Below, in pieces: positions 43,451 to 53,525 of a stretch of 64,000 nt of DNA (positions within the stretch are counted from its first letter, which is position 1; each line of letters starts with the position of its first letter). A program made the position numbers and the translations under genes. The DNA comes from Bicyclus anynana (Eukaryota > Arthropoda > Insecta > Lepidoptera > Nymphalidae), in NCBI RefSeq assembly GCF_947172395.1, contig NC_069083.1, forward strand, positions 1,830,501 through 1,894,500, given 5' to 3'. The notes beneath the pieces are model-generated. The model did no database searches and was not told where the DNA came from. It was given only the letters and a program-made list of their open reading frames with translations.

Positions 43451-43984
43451 TTTTAAATATAGTACATGTCTATCACAAGTCACAACAAAAACTGTAGTGA
43501 TTATTTTCGATACAGACCATAACGTAAAGTACACCAATACGTAGGTACGTTCCACACAAAAATACCTAAATCAAATCAAGATCTTGTCAAGACAACGGCA
43601 CCTTGAATTTTTTTTAATATCTACTTGTCTTTTTATTACACTTTCATGTTGTTTTTGTCATTTCAACTTTAATCTTATTATTCAATGTTTGTCATTCGAG
43701 ATACACGAAACAAATTTTATTAAGTAACGTTTTTTTCATAATCAACCTCTTTCGGAACTAAAATAGCAATTGTGACGAAATTTTTAAAAATAATGTGATA
43801 ATATTTTACATCTTTAGAGTCCCTATTAAATGAGCATGTTTCTAAGCTAGATGTACAACTTTGCCTAGTACATTTTTGTTCTAGGTGACCGTTGAAATAA
43901 TCATTATAATTGCGTTCGTTTTTTGGAGAATACTCACTTAGTAGAAGAAAAACCAATGTTTCGTTGACAGAAACAAGTATTTAA
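43451..43984. other. unassigned AT-rich stretch
   Basis: No feature supported. The frame at 43720-43956 has no recognised motif. Confidence 0.4.
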
Positions 43985-44176
43985 AAATAATTGCCAAACA
44001 TAAAATCAACGCTTAAGTAATTTTTCAGCACATGGTACGATTCAACTGCATTGAAGGTAGGGATTGTTGTATTTTGTACAAAAATCAAAAAACATATATT
44101 GCGTTATTTTAGTAGGCTTTGATGTCAGCTGTCATCCTGTACGTCGTGTCGTACTATTTACAGGACAACCTGTATA
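43985..44176. repeat. dispersed repeat shared with 59930-60148
   Basis: ATAAAATCAACGCTTAAGTA, CTGCATTGAAGGTAGGGATT, ATATATTGCGTTATTTTAGT and an end like GGACAACCTGTAT match the second copy in the same order and orientation. The second copy has about 30 extra internal bases. The class is unknown. Confidence 0.8.
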
Positions 44177-44397
44177 TACATATCGATAATGATGATATTA
44201 TCGCATTCGATATCTTTATCATAATGTTCAAAATTCTCTAATAATAAATGTTTTCTTTTTAAATATCTCATAAAAATAGGTACCTAAATATCTACGTAAA
44301 CATGTGAGTATTAGTAAAATTATACAAATGTTAATAGACTTCAAAGAAAAAATAGTACTATAGAAATGTAGGTTTTATATCTACATGTAGTAGGTAA

Positions 44398-44560
44398 GTC
44401 AAAGTCAAAGCCAAAATTCATTTATTTCAAATAGGCTTAGTTTACAAGCACTTTTGAAAGGTCAAGATTATGTCATAATTTAATTTAATGTAATGGTGGT
44501 AATAATAGTCGAAAACTTGAAACAAAAGTTACGAGTTAAGATACCTACGACCAATCTCAT
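44398..44560 (-). mobile_element. LINE 3' tail, second subfamily
   Basis: GCCAAAATTCATTTATTTCA, GGCTTAGTTTACAAGCACTT, then ATGGTGGTAATAATAGTCGA, reversed. The second half differs from the UTR at 15091-15312 but matches 61660-61810. Confidence 0.7.
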
Positions 44561-44978
44561 TTCAATACATTAAAAACTCAAGCTTTGGGATATTTTAAAA
44601 AGAGTTTATTTCTAAACTTTCAGCCCTCCAATGTTGCGAGGTAATAAAATGTGGCTCATTTTATTTTCCGGATTTTTATCTTTATGACATTTTGACGTGC
44701 TTTAATGTTGTCTCCATAAAAAAGTTCTTTTTGCTTGGATTAAAATTTTAAATATCCTTCTGTTGGTGTGGTGAATTGTGTTATAAAAATCAGAGATAGC
44801 GTAAGATTATAAAATTTTCGTACCCTTTTACGTACACGAAACCAAGATAATTTATTTTATAATTGACACGAGCCAAGTTTGACAAATTAGTAATATTTTT
44901 TAATATTATGTAGATAAAAACTTTCTAAGATGACGTGCTTTTGGTTCAAGTCAAAAACTGCCCTAAATTGGTACTCAC

Positions 44979-45180
44979 TTGGTACACTAAAGAGAGCATC
45001 GTCATTTCATTGTAGATGGTAGGAAAAAGAGCATATCCATATATGGTGTTGAAAATATCGAATGATTTTGATATTAAGCTAGTTTTCCACCCGATCTTGT
45101 AATCTTTGCGTCTCGGTCTAACAATTGAACGAACGAAACGTTGCAGTATTATGGTTATAACTCTCAATGCCAAGCCTTCT
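44979..45180 (-). CDS. possible exon, product unknown
   Basis: A minus-strand open frame (KDYKIGWKTSLISKSFDIF, then YALFPTIYNEMTMLSLVYQ) ends at CCAA followed by GTGAGT, a strong donor-like site at 44979/44978. The acceptor side is unclear. FPTIYNEM faintly recalls amino acid transporter sequence, but there are no membrane segments around it, so I do not assign it. Its exit phase does not fit the block at 37152-37302. Confidence 0.22.
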
Positions 45181-45249
45181 CGTATTTTGTGTAGGTATTA
45201 GCCAAGTCAATAAAAAATCGTTTGAAATATATTGAAGTAAATTTTTTCA

Positions 45250-45276
45250 TTATTTTCATCATCGTCATCGTCATCG

Positions 45277-45313
<37 letters not shown>

Positions 45314-45515
45314 ATCAGCCGAAGAACGTCCACTGCAGGACATAGGTCTTTTGTAGGGACTTCCAAACATCACGATACTGAGCCACCTGCATCCAGCGAA
45401 TCCCTGCGACTCGCTTGATGTCGTCAGTCCACTAGTGGAGGGTCGACCAACACTGCGCTTACTAGTGCGAGGTCGCCATTCCAGCACTTTGGGACCCCAA
45501 CGTCCATCGGCTCAT
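45250..45515 (-). pseudogene. RTE-like LINE 3' end with ATG-repeat tail
   Basis: Minus-strand segments WNGDLALVSAVLVD and MLEWRPRTSKRSVGRPS are the conserved LEWRPRTGKRSVGRP stretch of lepidopteran RTE-like elements. The 3' end GAACGTTCTTCGGCTGATAT leads into an ATG/ACG trinucleotide tail (45255-45315). Adjacent frames read poly-Met because of the tail. Frameshifted. Confidence 0.8.
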
Positions 45516-45527
45516 CCGATTGAATCC

Positions 45528-45615
45528 GATTAAAGTACATCGGAAAATATAAATAATGGTGGTGAAATAGGAGTTGAAAGTTTACATCGCGGACGAAGTC
45601 GCGGGCGAAGTCTAG
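45528..45615 (+). mobile_element. Helitron-like 3' end, type 5
   Basis: GTGAAATAGGAGTTGAAAGT followed by TTACATCGCGGACGAAGTCG and CGGGCGAAGT, with CTAG at 45612-45615. Only the last 90 bases or so are present. Confidence 0.7.
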
Positions 45616-46673
45616 TAAATTTATATACACGCTATCTGAGTCGAAGGCACAGTTGCGCGCCAAACGTCGTAAACTTTACGCTTACCACGCAAATACTGAT
45701 TCGTATTAGTTTTCTATCGTTTCTCAGATATGAGAAATGAATAAATTCTTCATGAATCCTTAACTAGATGGTAGATAATTTACGTTTAACATGTTTTATG
45801 GAGCTGTTTACCTAGCCCTTCAACTGTTTACGAGTTGCTTTTATATTATGGTCTAACAGCTTGCGATGGCCAGACTCTTGGTATTTTCAATAAAAAAAAC
45901 TTTACTCTGGGATGGATGAGACCTGGTCCCGCGAATCCTTATAGGATGAACGTTGTTTTGTTTTATTTCAGTAGACAGCGTTTTCTGTGAAAGCTCCTAA
46001 TTGGCTTGGTTATTTCCGATTGTCATTATTTATAAATGCTATATCTTTAAAAAATATACCTTTTTTATTTAACTAGTCATAGTCATATATTGTGATATGA
46101 GTACAAGTTTCGACCATGACCTTTTCGGTGTTGTCATGATCTATTCGGGCGATATCTATCATCGTCATAATATTTTAACTAATCAAAACAAAGAAACAAC
46201 GGATATAATAATTATCATCATATTTCAACTAATCAAAAAACTAATAAAGTATAGGTATCTTATTTAATCTTTATCATTAATCACTCTGTTTATTGGTAAA
46301 AAGCCACATAAAAATTCGTTAAATAGTTAGACTTTGTTTAACAATAATATGAAGGGATATGCCGCCTTTGATCTCACTGAGAACTGCTTAAGCGCGAGGA
46401 AATTGATATCAAGCCTTCATAGGCAACTCAAAGTAAACGTTAGCCTTATCCAACTAAAGTCTAAGTCAAGTTATTGCAGTGAGCGATATACTCGTCACAA
46501 TAAGTTGCACTTTGTTAGTGAAATTGTCAACATAGTTTTCCTTGTGATCGCTTATTGGACTAAAAGCCTTCGATCAGAACTTAGTTATCTGTACTAATAA
46601 GAAATCTGTAGAGAGGTCAATTCTGTACATGAAATATATTTTCAAAATAACTATCAGGGCGGTGATTAGTGAT
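45616..46673. other. unassigned AT-rich stretch
   Basis: The frame at 46334-46597 (87 codons) has no recognised motif. No repeat supported. Confidence 0.4.
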
Positions 46674-46957
46674 CGATACTGATGCCAAAATACAATAAGT
46701 AAAATTTTTGTCTGTCTGTATGTTCGTTATAGAAACAAAAACTACTCGACGGATTTTGATGAAACTTGGTACAATTATTCTTCATACTCCTGAGCAGGTT
46801 ATAGTATACTTTTCATCACGCTACGATTAATAGGAGCGGAGCAGTGAAAGGGAAATGTTGGGAAAACGGAAGAAGTTACTCCATTTTTGCAGCGATACTA
46901 CTGTAAGGGCTGAATTAAAAAGGTCTGAGGACGGACGAAGTCGCGGGCGTCCGCTAG
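46674..46957 (+). mobile_element. Helitron-like element, long variant
   Basis: Body AACTACTCGACGGATTTTGA, ATGAAACTTGGTACAATTAT and AATAGGAGCGGAGCAG; ends GGACGAAGTCGCGGGCGTCC then CTAG at 46954-46957, followed by T. The exact 5' start is uncertain. Confidence 0.7.
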
Positions 46958-47472
46958 TTTTACATAAGCTAAAAGTCTATCATCTCAAGCTCGTACCATA
47001 GGTAAATACGGTAAACAACTATGTTGTTTTAGGGTTTGGGCCTTTAAAACCTGCTAATAAAGTCATTACAGCCCTAGCTTATTGCTAACGAAAAAAATAC
47101 CCATATGCTGTTAATTGAAAGAGAAGAATCAAAAAGAGAAAAGTTAGGCTACACTGCCAGGCTTCCAACTTTTTAAAAATATCACAAAACCACAATTCTC
47201 TGCTACAAATTGATTATTATTTTGTAAATCTATTAAAGAGATTAAATTCTCGAGATGTATCAAAGATGTCACAAAGGTTAGTAGGTATCGAATGTAAGCC
47301 CAAGCCGGATGTAATTTCAACTTGTCATAACAGAGATCAACGAACTCTGGCGTTCATTTCAAAATATGCTTCATTAATTTTATTGTTACGCCGTTGGTCT
47401 TAGGTACTTCGACGCGATTTAGGTATATTCTATTTTGGGCGGAAGGTTCCACTACAATACTATAATAATAAT
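46958..47472. other. unassigned stretch
   Basis: No feature supported. Confidence 0.4.
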
Positions 47473-47660
47473 CTATACTACCATTTTATAGTTAAAGTTT
47501 GTGGTGTTGTAGAGGTTATCTCTAGATTTACTGAACCGATTTTGAAAATTCTTTTACCACTAGAAAGCCATGTTAGTTGTGCGTGTTATAGGATATATTT
47601 TCTCCTCGTATTCTCATGGGAAAGGGAACTACGCGGGTGAAACCGCGTTGCGTCGGCTAG
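47473..47660 (+). mobile_element. Helitron-like element, type 3, complete
   Basis: Starts CTATACTACCATTTTATAGT and ends GGAACTACGCGGGTGAAACC, GCGTTGCGTCGG and CTAG at 47657-47660, followed by T. 188 bp. Confidence 0.8.
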
Positions 47661-47778
47661 TTTCTTATAATGAAAAAAAAATCGTCATATATCTTTATGG
47701 TCATATGGTTAGCCTATGTGGATTCATATCAAAAGGTATTATGTGCGAGGCCTGGGTCATGTTCTTAAGAAATTTTCA

Positions 47779-47815
47779 CTAAAAATTTTCAACTCGAAGT
47801 GTTGAAAATTTTTAG
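47779..47815. repeat. perfect 15-bp inverted repeat
   Basis: CTAAAAATTTTCAAC and its exact reverse complement around a 7-base loop. Confidence 0.9.
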
Positions 47816-47894
47816 ATTAATTTTGTGTTGTCGAAGAGTTGGTTGCTATAGGCCCGTGCCTCGGAGAGCACGTTACTTAGAGTCATTATCACCT

Positions 47895-48010
47895 TTAGTT
47901 CGCCAACCCGCATTTGAGCAGAGTGGTGGGTTTAAGCTGCATATACCCTCTAAGAGGAATGAAACCTGACAATGTAGTGGATCCTAAAACGGGCTGATAG
48001 TGATTAACTA
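47895..48010 (+). mobile_element. SINE-C type 3' fragment
   Basis: CCCGCATTTGAGCAGAGTGG, TAAGCTGCATATACCCTCTA and AACGGGCTGATAGTGATTAA. Similar to 34770-34890. The head is absent. Confidence 0.5.
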
Positions 48011-48577
48011 AAATAAATTAATAAGTTTAGAAGAAGAATAAATTGCACACAAAGATACAAAAATAATTAAAAAACATTAAAAATGGTTACACAATTCGAA
48101 CCCAGAATCCCACAGTAATAAAACAACGAATTCTCTGCCACAGAGAACGACAAAACATTTATGAAAATTAACTATCGTTAAACATTATTATATATTATTA
48201 TGTGCAGTTAAATTGAGCAAGTTCATTTCATCATCAAATTATATTATATTATCGCATAATAATGATAATGTTTGATAATTATGTTGTGTGGGTTTTATAA
48301 ACAGGCGAAAATGTCTTTTATTATCCAAGTATTCCTTTAATATTCCAGACAAACAGACAGATAACAATTTTAAAAAAGAAGAAAGAAAATAAATTTATTA
48401 AAATCTAAAAGTTACAGACAGTTTGTACCCTTACGTCCCTCTAAAACCCTTAAAAAGAAAGGGTGTACAGCTCATATGCCGTGCACTACATACAAGCATA
48501 ATACACGGCGCTGAAAAGGGTGTTTTAGTTTCGTGTAAATAACTTTAAACACTTGAGAAAACATAATTATTTTGAAA
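48011..48577. other. unassigned stretch with possible LINE tail
   Basis: AAGAAGAAAGAAAATAAATT at 48377-48396 may be a reversed LINE tail like that near 22578. Otherwise nothing supported. Confidence 0.35.
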
Positions 48578-48773
48578 CTAGCACCCGCGTGGTTCCTGTT
48601 TCCTTAGATTTACGGACGCAAATTAGAGCCTTTATCACTTGGGGATCGATTCGCTTCCCATAACAGTCAAGGAATTTTATTTAGTTTTCATTAGGTTCAG
48701 TAGTTTTCGAGCCTATTCAATGCAAACAAACAAACAATCAAATCTTTCCTCTTTATAATATTAGTACCTATAG
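48578..48773 (-). mobile_element. Helitron-like element, type 4
   Basis: CTAG end at 48578-48581 with a reduced hairpin (CACCCGCGTGG), body GTAGTTTTCGAGCCTATTCA, 5' end CTATAGGTACTAATATTATA at 48773 on the minus strand. About 196 bp. Confidence 0.75.
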
Positions 48774-48874
48774 ATAACAGCAGACATTTAATTTTTTTTA
48801 GTTAGTGTTTAATGATTAGACACCTACTTATTCTTATTCATATTAAGATATTTTTTATTTATAATTGCTTGATA

Positions 48875-49064
48875 CTATTATTATAAAGCTGAAAAATTTG
48901 TTTGTTTTATTGAACGCGCTAATCTCAGGAACTACTGGTCCGATTTGAAAAATTGTTTCAGTGTTATATAGTCCATATATTGAGGAAGGCTATAGGCTAT
49001 ATATTATCCCCGTATTTCTACGGGAATGGGAACCACGCGGGTGAAACCGCGCGGCATCAGCTAG
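48875..49064 (+). mobile_element. Helitron-like element, type 1, complete
   Basis: 190 bp from CTATTATTATAAAGCTGAAA to AACCACGCGGGTGAAACCGC, GCGGCATCAG and CTAG at 49061-49064. Flanked by A and T. Confidence 0.9.
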
Positions 49065-49384
49065 TTGTTTGGATAAAACTATCAATTCATAACATTTGGG
49101 CTTATAATCACCTGTAACCGAACTCTAAAAGTTCTAAACGGTCGTCCGATAAAATCACTCGGAATATTCGAGTCGAAGTGGGGGGGGTGGAGTGGGCTCA
49201 TATAATAATTTATAACTTGTAATCTAATTCACCGAGGTCATTGACTCGGACCTGTTTGGCGTCTGACCAAACACCATTGCGTATGGTGATTATATCTATG
49301 GAGCAGACGGTTACTTTGTTCAACTTTGAAAAGTCGTTCTTTGTTGTATACAAGATGAATAAAAGAAAAAGTTTCTTTTATTTT
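49065..49384. other. unassigned stretch
   Basis: A short G run (GTGGGGGGGGTGG at 49180-49192) is the only notable feature. Confidence 0.4.
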
Positions 49385-49490
49385 TTGCCAACCTCTCTGG
49401 TCCGATTGAGAATGCCTTGCAAACGCAATAATAGAAAAAGCCTATTATAGTGTAAAAGATTACCTAAACGATAAAAAAGCTTGGTCATGT
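49385..49490 (+). pseudogene. CR1/Jockey-like LINE ORF2 fragment
   Basis: The codons KAYYSVKDYLNDKKAWS near 49434-49486 match the YYNIDEFLNDKDAW region of the LINE at 14407 in pattern. Upstream TTGCCAACCTCTCTGGTCCG may be the preceding LP-rich segment. No 3' UTR follows; a SINE-A copy lies next. Confidence 0.55.
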
Positions 49491-49506
49491 ATCGCTATAA
49501 GCAGTC

Positions 49507-49745
49507 CATCATTGACAAACCATATTGGGTTCACTGTTGAGCACGAGTATTCTCTCAGAATGAGAAGAGTTACGTTAATATTCCACCACGCTGCCCCAAT
49601 GCAGATTGGCAGACTTCACACGCCTAGAGAATTAAGAAAATTCTTAGAAATGCAGGTTTTTTCAAGAAGTTTTTTCTTGATCGTTAACACATGATATTTA
49701 ATTTACTAAAATGTACAATACTAGATAGTTAGTGGTGCATTCTTT
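49507..49745 (-). mobile_element. SINE-A copy, head missing
   Basis: Reverse copy: GTTCACTGTTGAGCACGAGT, CCCCAATGCAGATTGGCAGA, ACACATGATATTTAATTTAC. Diverged. Confidence 0.8.
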
Positions 49746-49841
49746 CTAGTTAATCCCTATTTTAAATCGTCATTCAATATTTCCTCAAACTAAGTGGGTA
49801 TCCTCCAAAGTTTGAGGGTGTATTTGGAATAACTACCTCAC

Positions 49842-50157
49842 CGTGCTCGAGTTGTGAGCGCCCGCCAATAATGGACGTTGCCATTCGCATTGTACTCCAT
49901 ATCGAATCTATCGCTGTATTCGCGTGGATTGCCTTCAACTAAAACACCAAATCTACGTAGTTCGAAGTGTAATTCGACACTTTTTGAATAAATCAAGACG
50001 AAATCTGGGTTAACAAGGCCGCGGCCGAGTAAATGTCTACGAACACCATTTATCGACGTATTTGGTGAGGAAGCTGGTCTCCAGCAGCTGTGGGGATTGA
50101 CATAATAGAAATGTGGTTTGTTCGTGATTGCCTTCATTTCGATGATGAAAACCTGTC
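49842..50157 (-). CDS. candidate internal exon of an unidentified gene
   Basis: Minus-strand frame of 104 codons between TTTCCTTTATTTTCTAG (acceptor before 50157) and AGCACG then GTGAGG (donor at 49842/49841). It reads QVFIIEMKAITNKPHFYYVN, SINGVRRHLLGRGLVNPDFV, VELHFELRRFGVLVEGNPRE, then SDRFDMEYNANGNVHYWRAL. Normal amino acid balance, a good pyrimidine tract and no similarity to any repeat here argue for real coding sequence. The exon is 316 nt, entering after 2 nt of a codon and leaving 2 nt over, which fits the start of the block at 37152-37302. I do not recognise the family; no signal peptide or membrane segment is visible. Confidence 0.55.
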
Positions 50158-50595
50158 CTAGAAAATAAAGGAAATAATCGAAGTATTTTCACCAGCTTTA
50201 TTCCCGGTGAGAAACTTCCCACCACATCGACTAACTTTACATATATTTGCAACACACAGAATTCGAAGAGTCTAATAAAAATGTATTACATTTTCATTCG
50301 ACCAATGGAAATGTTTTCAAACAAAATCAAAAAACTTTGGTTCACCGACAATAAATAATGACAGTCTTAATGGAAACATACATACAAGAAAAACGTTTTC
50401 AATAAAATTTTCAAAATCATTGACAATCAAAACTGAAGGCCTTCGCTCTCAAACAAAAAGAACCAATGTGAATCTTATTTATATAAAACATGTAATAAAT
50501 CTCTCAACTTTCATGAAAGAGTAGTATATAATTTCTGATGTCGAGGTTCTTCTGGAGGATTTTAATTTCTTAAGAAGTTTTATCTTCCATCTTGC
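50158..50595. other. presumed intron, AT-rich
   Basis: Immediately upstream of the candidate exon on the minus strand. No repeat recognised. The overlapping frame at 50037-50255 is an alternative reading of the exon. Confidence 0.4.
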
Positions 50596-51115
50596 ATGCT
50601 GATGATCTCTGAAGTTGTGATGAAACAGCTTCAGTCTTTGACAGACAATCGTGCGACAGTCGCAAAGAAAATCGTCCTATGGCTGACCAAACACAATGTT
50701 TGTGAAATAAATAACCAAGATCAATATGCACTCACAAATGTTACAATAAATGACAAAGCTTTGAAGTTTTGTCTAGAAGAAAAAATACATCATGTTATCA
50801 CAGATAAGGATTTTTTGCATGAGGCTGGAAAACTGAACGGCATACTCACTTATGATATAAGCGGGCTCACGTTAATGGAAAAAAAGAAAATTTGTTTCCT
50901 CAAGATTCAGAGCATTTTGATAAGTTTCTTATAAACAACAGTGTTTAAAAATGTATAAAGACAGAAATTGCAAATAATATAAATGACAGTAATAATGTAT
51001 CGCAAAAAATCAGAATTTGTCAATGTAAAAATAGTCTGGAGTACAAAATGAGAACAATACCGAAACTCACAAACGAAAGTATCTACATTCACTGCATTAA
51101 ACAGAGGAAAGAAAA
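50596..51115 (+). pseudogene. decayed coding-like stretch, family unknown
   Basis: A 112-codon frame (50596-50934; VVMKQLQSLTDNRATVAKKI, then KFCLEEKIHHVITDKDFLHE) runs into a second frame after about 50895. That frame continues QDSEHFDKFLINNSV, one stop, then KCIKTEIANNINDSN. It is rich in Lys, Asn and Ile, suggesting a broken, partly AT-shifted gene of a mobile element or similar origin. No motif is recognised. Confidence 0.35.
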
Positions 51116-51418
51116 ATTTCGTGCAACCAGATTGATCAATATAACGATAGACTAATAACTGATTCTTCAAATAATAATTTGGGAGGTCATATAAATAAAA
51201 ATAACAATTACGTAGAGAATCCACATGCAGCACAAACATAATTTTGAAACAAATTAAGTCCAAAATAAATGGAGACTATGAGAAAATGGAAGAGAAATTC
51301 AACGAACTTTGCACAATATATTCGTAAATGCAGTATATAAAAGTAGGTTTGACGAATGGTGCGTCTGTTTTATGCAAACATCGAACAATTTTTAAACAAT
51401 ATTTTACAGGGCTTTTTA

Positions 51419-51600
51419 ACACATTACAGACATCAAGAAGATTTCTTTGTCACCATCCAAAACGTACAGACTGTACGTTTTGGATCCAATCTTAGATTTT
51501 AAGATACGAATAAGAAGGGTCCTCAACTCGCTGAATTACTGGACTGCTCGCATTTTTTACCTTTCGGAATAAAAACTGATCAAAGTACACAAAGAAACAA
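51419..51600 (+). repeat. duplicated segment, copy 1
   Basis: About 180 bp that recurs at 51757-51935 in direct orientation. Both copies keep an open stretch around LLDCSHFLP.GIKTDQST. This copy contains a 15-bp perfect inverted repeat with a one-base loop (51455-51485, ATCCAAAACGTACAG) that the second copy lacks. Confidence 0.8.
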
Positions 51601-51756
51601 ACGTTTTTGTTGCGAGAACAAAAGAATATAAAGGCTGAACAATTTTTTAGAATATTGAGAGCTGGGACATTATTGATCGAAATGATTAAAAATGTGTCCC
51701 ACCAATCATATCAGATATATGTGGATATTACAGAGGAATGCAGTGCAATTTCATAA

Positions 51757-51935
51757 ACACATTACAGACATCAGACCCTGAAGATTTCTCTGACACTATG
51801 TCTGTACGTTTTGGATTCAATCTTAGATTTTAAGATACGAATAAAGAAGGGCCCTCAACTCCCTAAATTACTGGACTGCTCGCATTTTTTACCACTCGGA
51901 ATAAAAACTGATCAAAGTACCAAAAGAAACAATTA
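51757..51935 (+). repeat. duplicated segment, copy 2
   Basis: Direct copy of 51419-51600 starting AACACATTACAGACATCAGA. It has only the CTGTACGTTTTGGAT half of the hairpin and probably shows the ancestral state. Period about 338 bases. Confidence 0.8.
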
Positions 51936-53170
51936 ATGGTTAACTTTTTTGATACTACAATATTAATAATTCCGTAGAACTCTGGCGCAGCATATGTACT
52001 CGTAATATTAAGACTTCAATAATAGGATATTTTCAATTGTGCGCGTACTTTTGTAGTGTTAGTTAACAGGTAGGTTTTGTGTTTCTGGGTGACCATTCCT
52101 GCGGATTGCGAAAAGGCCCTTAGATATTGAGGTTAGCTGCGAATTCCCAATAAGCAGTCGCGGACAAGAAGCGGTTTAACGGAGGGAGCTTGTAGCGAGT
52201 ATACCCCAATGAATGGCGTTAAACTCAGTGAAGATGAATGTCAGTAGCGAGTAAGGGTAAGTAAGAATGTCAATATTAGGTCAGTGGCTAGTAAGGACCG
52301 TTACTATAAACTAAGTTCTTTGAACTCTCAACAACTCTCAATACAAAAGGCCACACATCGTAACCTTGGAGAAAATGTGGATGGCGGAACTAAAGAAGAT
52401 AAGAAAAAGGACGACAAGGAAGAAGAAATTGAGAATCCATTCAGGAGAAGAAGACTACACAGAACCCCGCCTACAACCGAGAAGCATTCACAGGATGTGT
52501 TTCACAACCGCAACACTAAGTACCAAGTCCCAAAAAGACTCAACAAGCCTTTCACCATCTAATAAAGAATTTCTCAATACATTTTAGGTGCCTTCTCAGT
52601 AGACGGTTGACTGACACCTGTAGGAGAGCGCGGGAAGTTTTTATTATTAATTATAAGGCAGTAAAGTCGGTAGGTAACTTCGCCTCAACAAATTCCATTT
52701 TACTTTGTAAGCGGCGCCCTGCTGTGCGACAGACCCCGCTCTGATTACTACATGGGGCCACAAACGATATCATGTGACGCTACATGCCGTGTCTTCAACT
52801 AAGCGACTTCGGGCAGACTCTGTGTCGTGTATGGCTGCTATGTGACTTCAGATCAGAATGGTATATGTAAAATCTAAATAATATTGTTATATATCAAAAG
52901 CAATGCGTTTGTTTCCTTGTCTTCATGTAGTTACTGTCTAAACCTCTGCGCTAAGACGTTATGTCGTGTAACCATATGTAGCTGCTTTTTAATTTATGAA
53001 TAAACAATAATTTCTAATATATGACAAGGTATTTAAATCGAAATTATAATTTAATGAACAATAGCAAAAGAAATACGTAATTAAGTTAGTTTAGCACTCC
53101 CACGTCTAAGCCACTTTGCTCAGGTCCTATGTTGGGTATGGTTATTGGCTGATATGTGACTATGTTTTGA
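51936..53170. other. unassigned stretch with a basic open frame
   Basis: Overlapping plus-strand frames at 52284-52587 include KKIRKRTTRKKKLRIHSGEE. They are low-complexity and lack recognised domains. Surrounding GC-richer sequence (52080-52220, 52620-52830) might be remains of an LTR element, but no termini were found. Confidence 0.3.
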
Positions 53171-53525
53171 CGACCTCCGTGGCGCAGTGGTGAGCGCGGT
53201 AGATTTACAAGACGGAGGTCCTGGGTTCGATCCCCAACTGGGCCGATTGAGATTTTCTTAATTGGTCCAGGTCTAGCTGGTGGGAGGCTTTGGCCGTGGC
53301 TGGTTACCACCCTACCGACAAATACGTACCGCCAATCGATTTAGCGTTCCGGTACGATGTCGTGTAGAAACCGAAAGGCAAATTTGTTAGGAGGAGGATG
53401 AAAATCCACACGATTTTCATCCTCCTCCTAACAAATTTGCCCGCTTCCATCTTAGATTGCATCATACCATCACCATCAGGTGAGATTGTAGTCAAGGGCT
53501 AACTTGTAAAGAATAAAAAAAAAAC
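53171..53525 (+). mobile_element. SINE-B copy with internal hairpin insertion
   Basis: Best-preserved SINE-B: GACCTCCGTGGCGCAGTGG, GGGTTCGATCCCC, GGTCCAGGTCTAGCTGG, GCTAACTTGTAAAGAATAAA and A-tail. Where other copies read CGAAAGGAGTGTGGATTTTC, this one carries an inverted copy of the following 30 bases, forming a perfect hairpin (53377-53441). Confidence 0.9.
53377..53441. repeat. perfect 30-bp inverted repeat in SINE-B
   Basis: Arms 53377-53406 and 53412-53441 are exact reverse complements with a 5-base loop (CACAC). The right arm is normal SINE-B sequence and the left arm is the added inverted copy. Confidence 0.95.

Noticed and set aside
44979..45180. Joining this block between the exon-like blocks at 49842 and 37152
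   Set aside because: It ends on a complete codon, but neither possible start of the 37152-37302 block is phase 0, so the three cannot form one reading frame as drawn.
45164..45487. Frame with a run of methionines
   Set aside because: The Met run is the ATG-repeat tail of an RTE-like LINE end. The upstream part is LINE coding sequence in a broken frame.
52284..52587. Possible small basic protein
   Set aside because: Low-complexity Lys/Arg/Glu sequence open in two overlapping frames, with no start context, splice sites or family similarity visible.
53086..53495. Two minus-strand frames of 63-74 codons
   Set aside because: They are antisense readings of the SINE-B copy and its hairpin.
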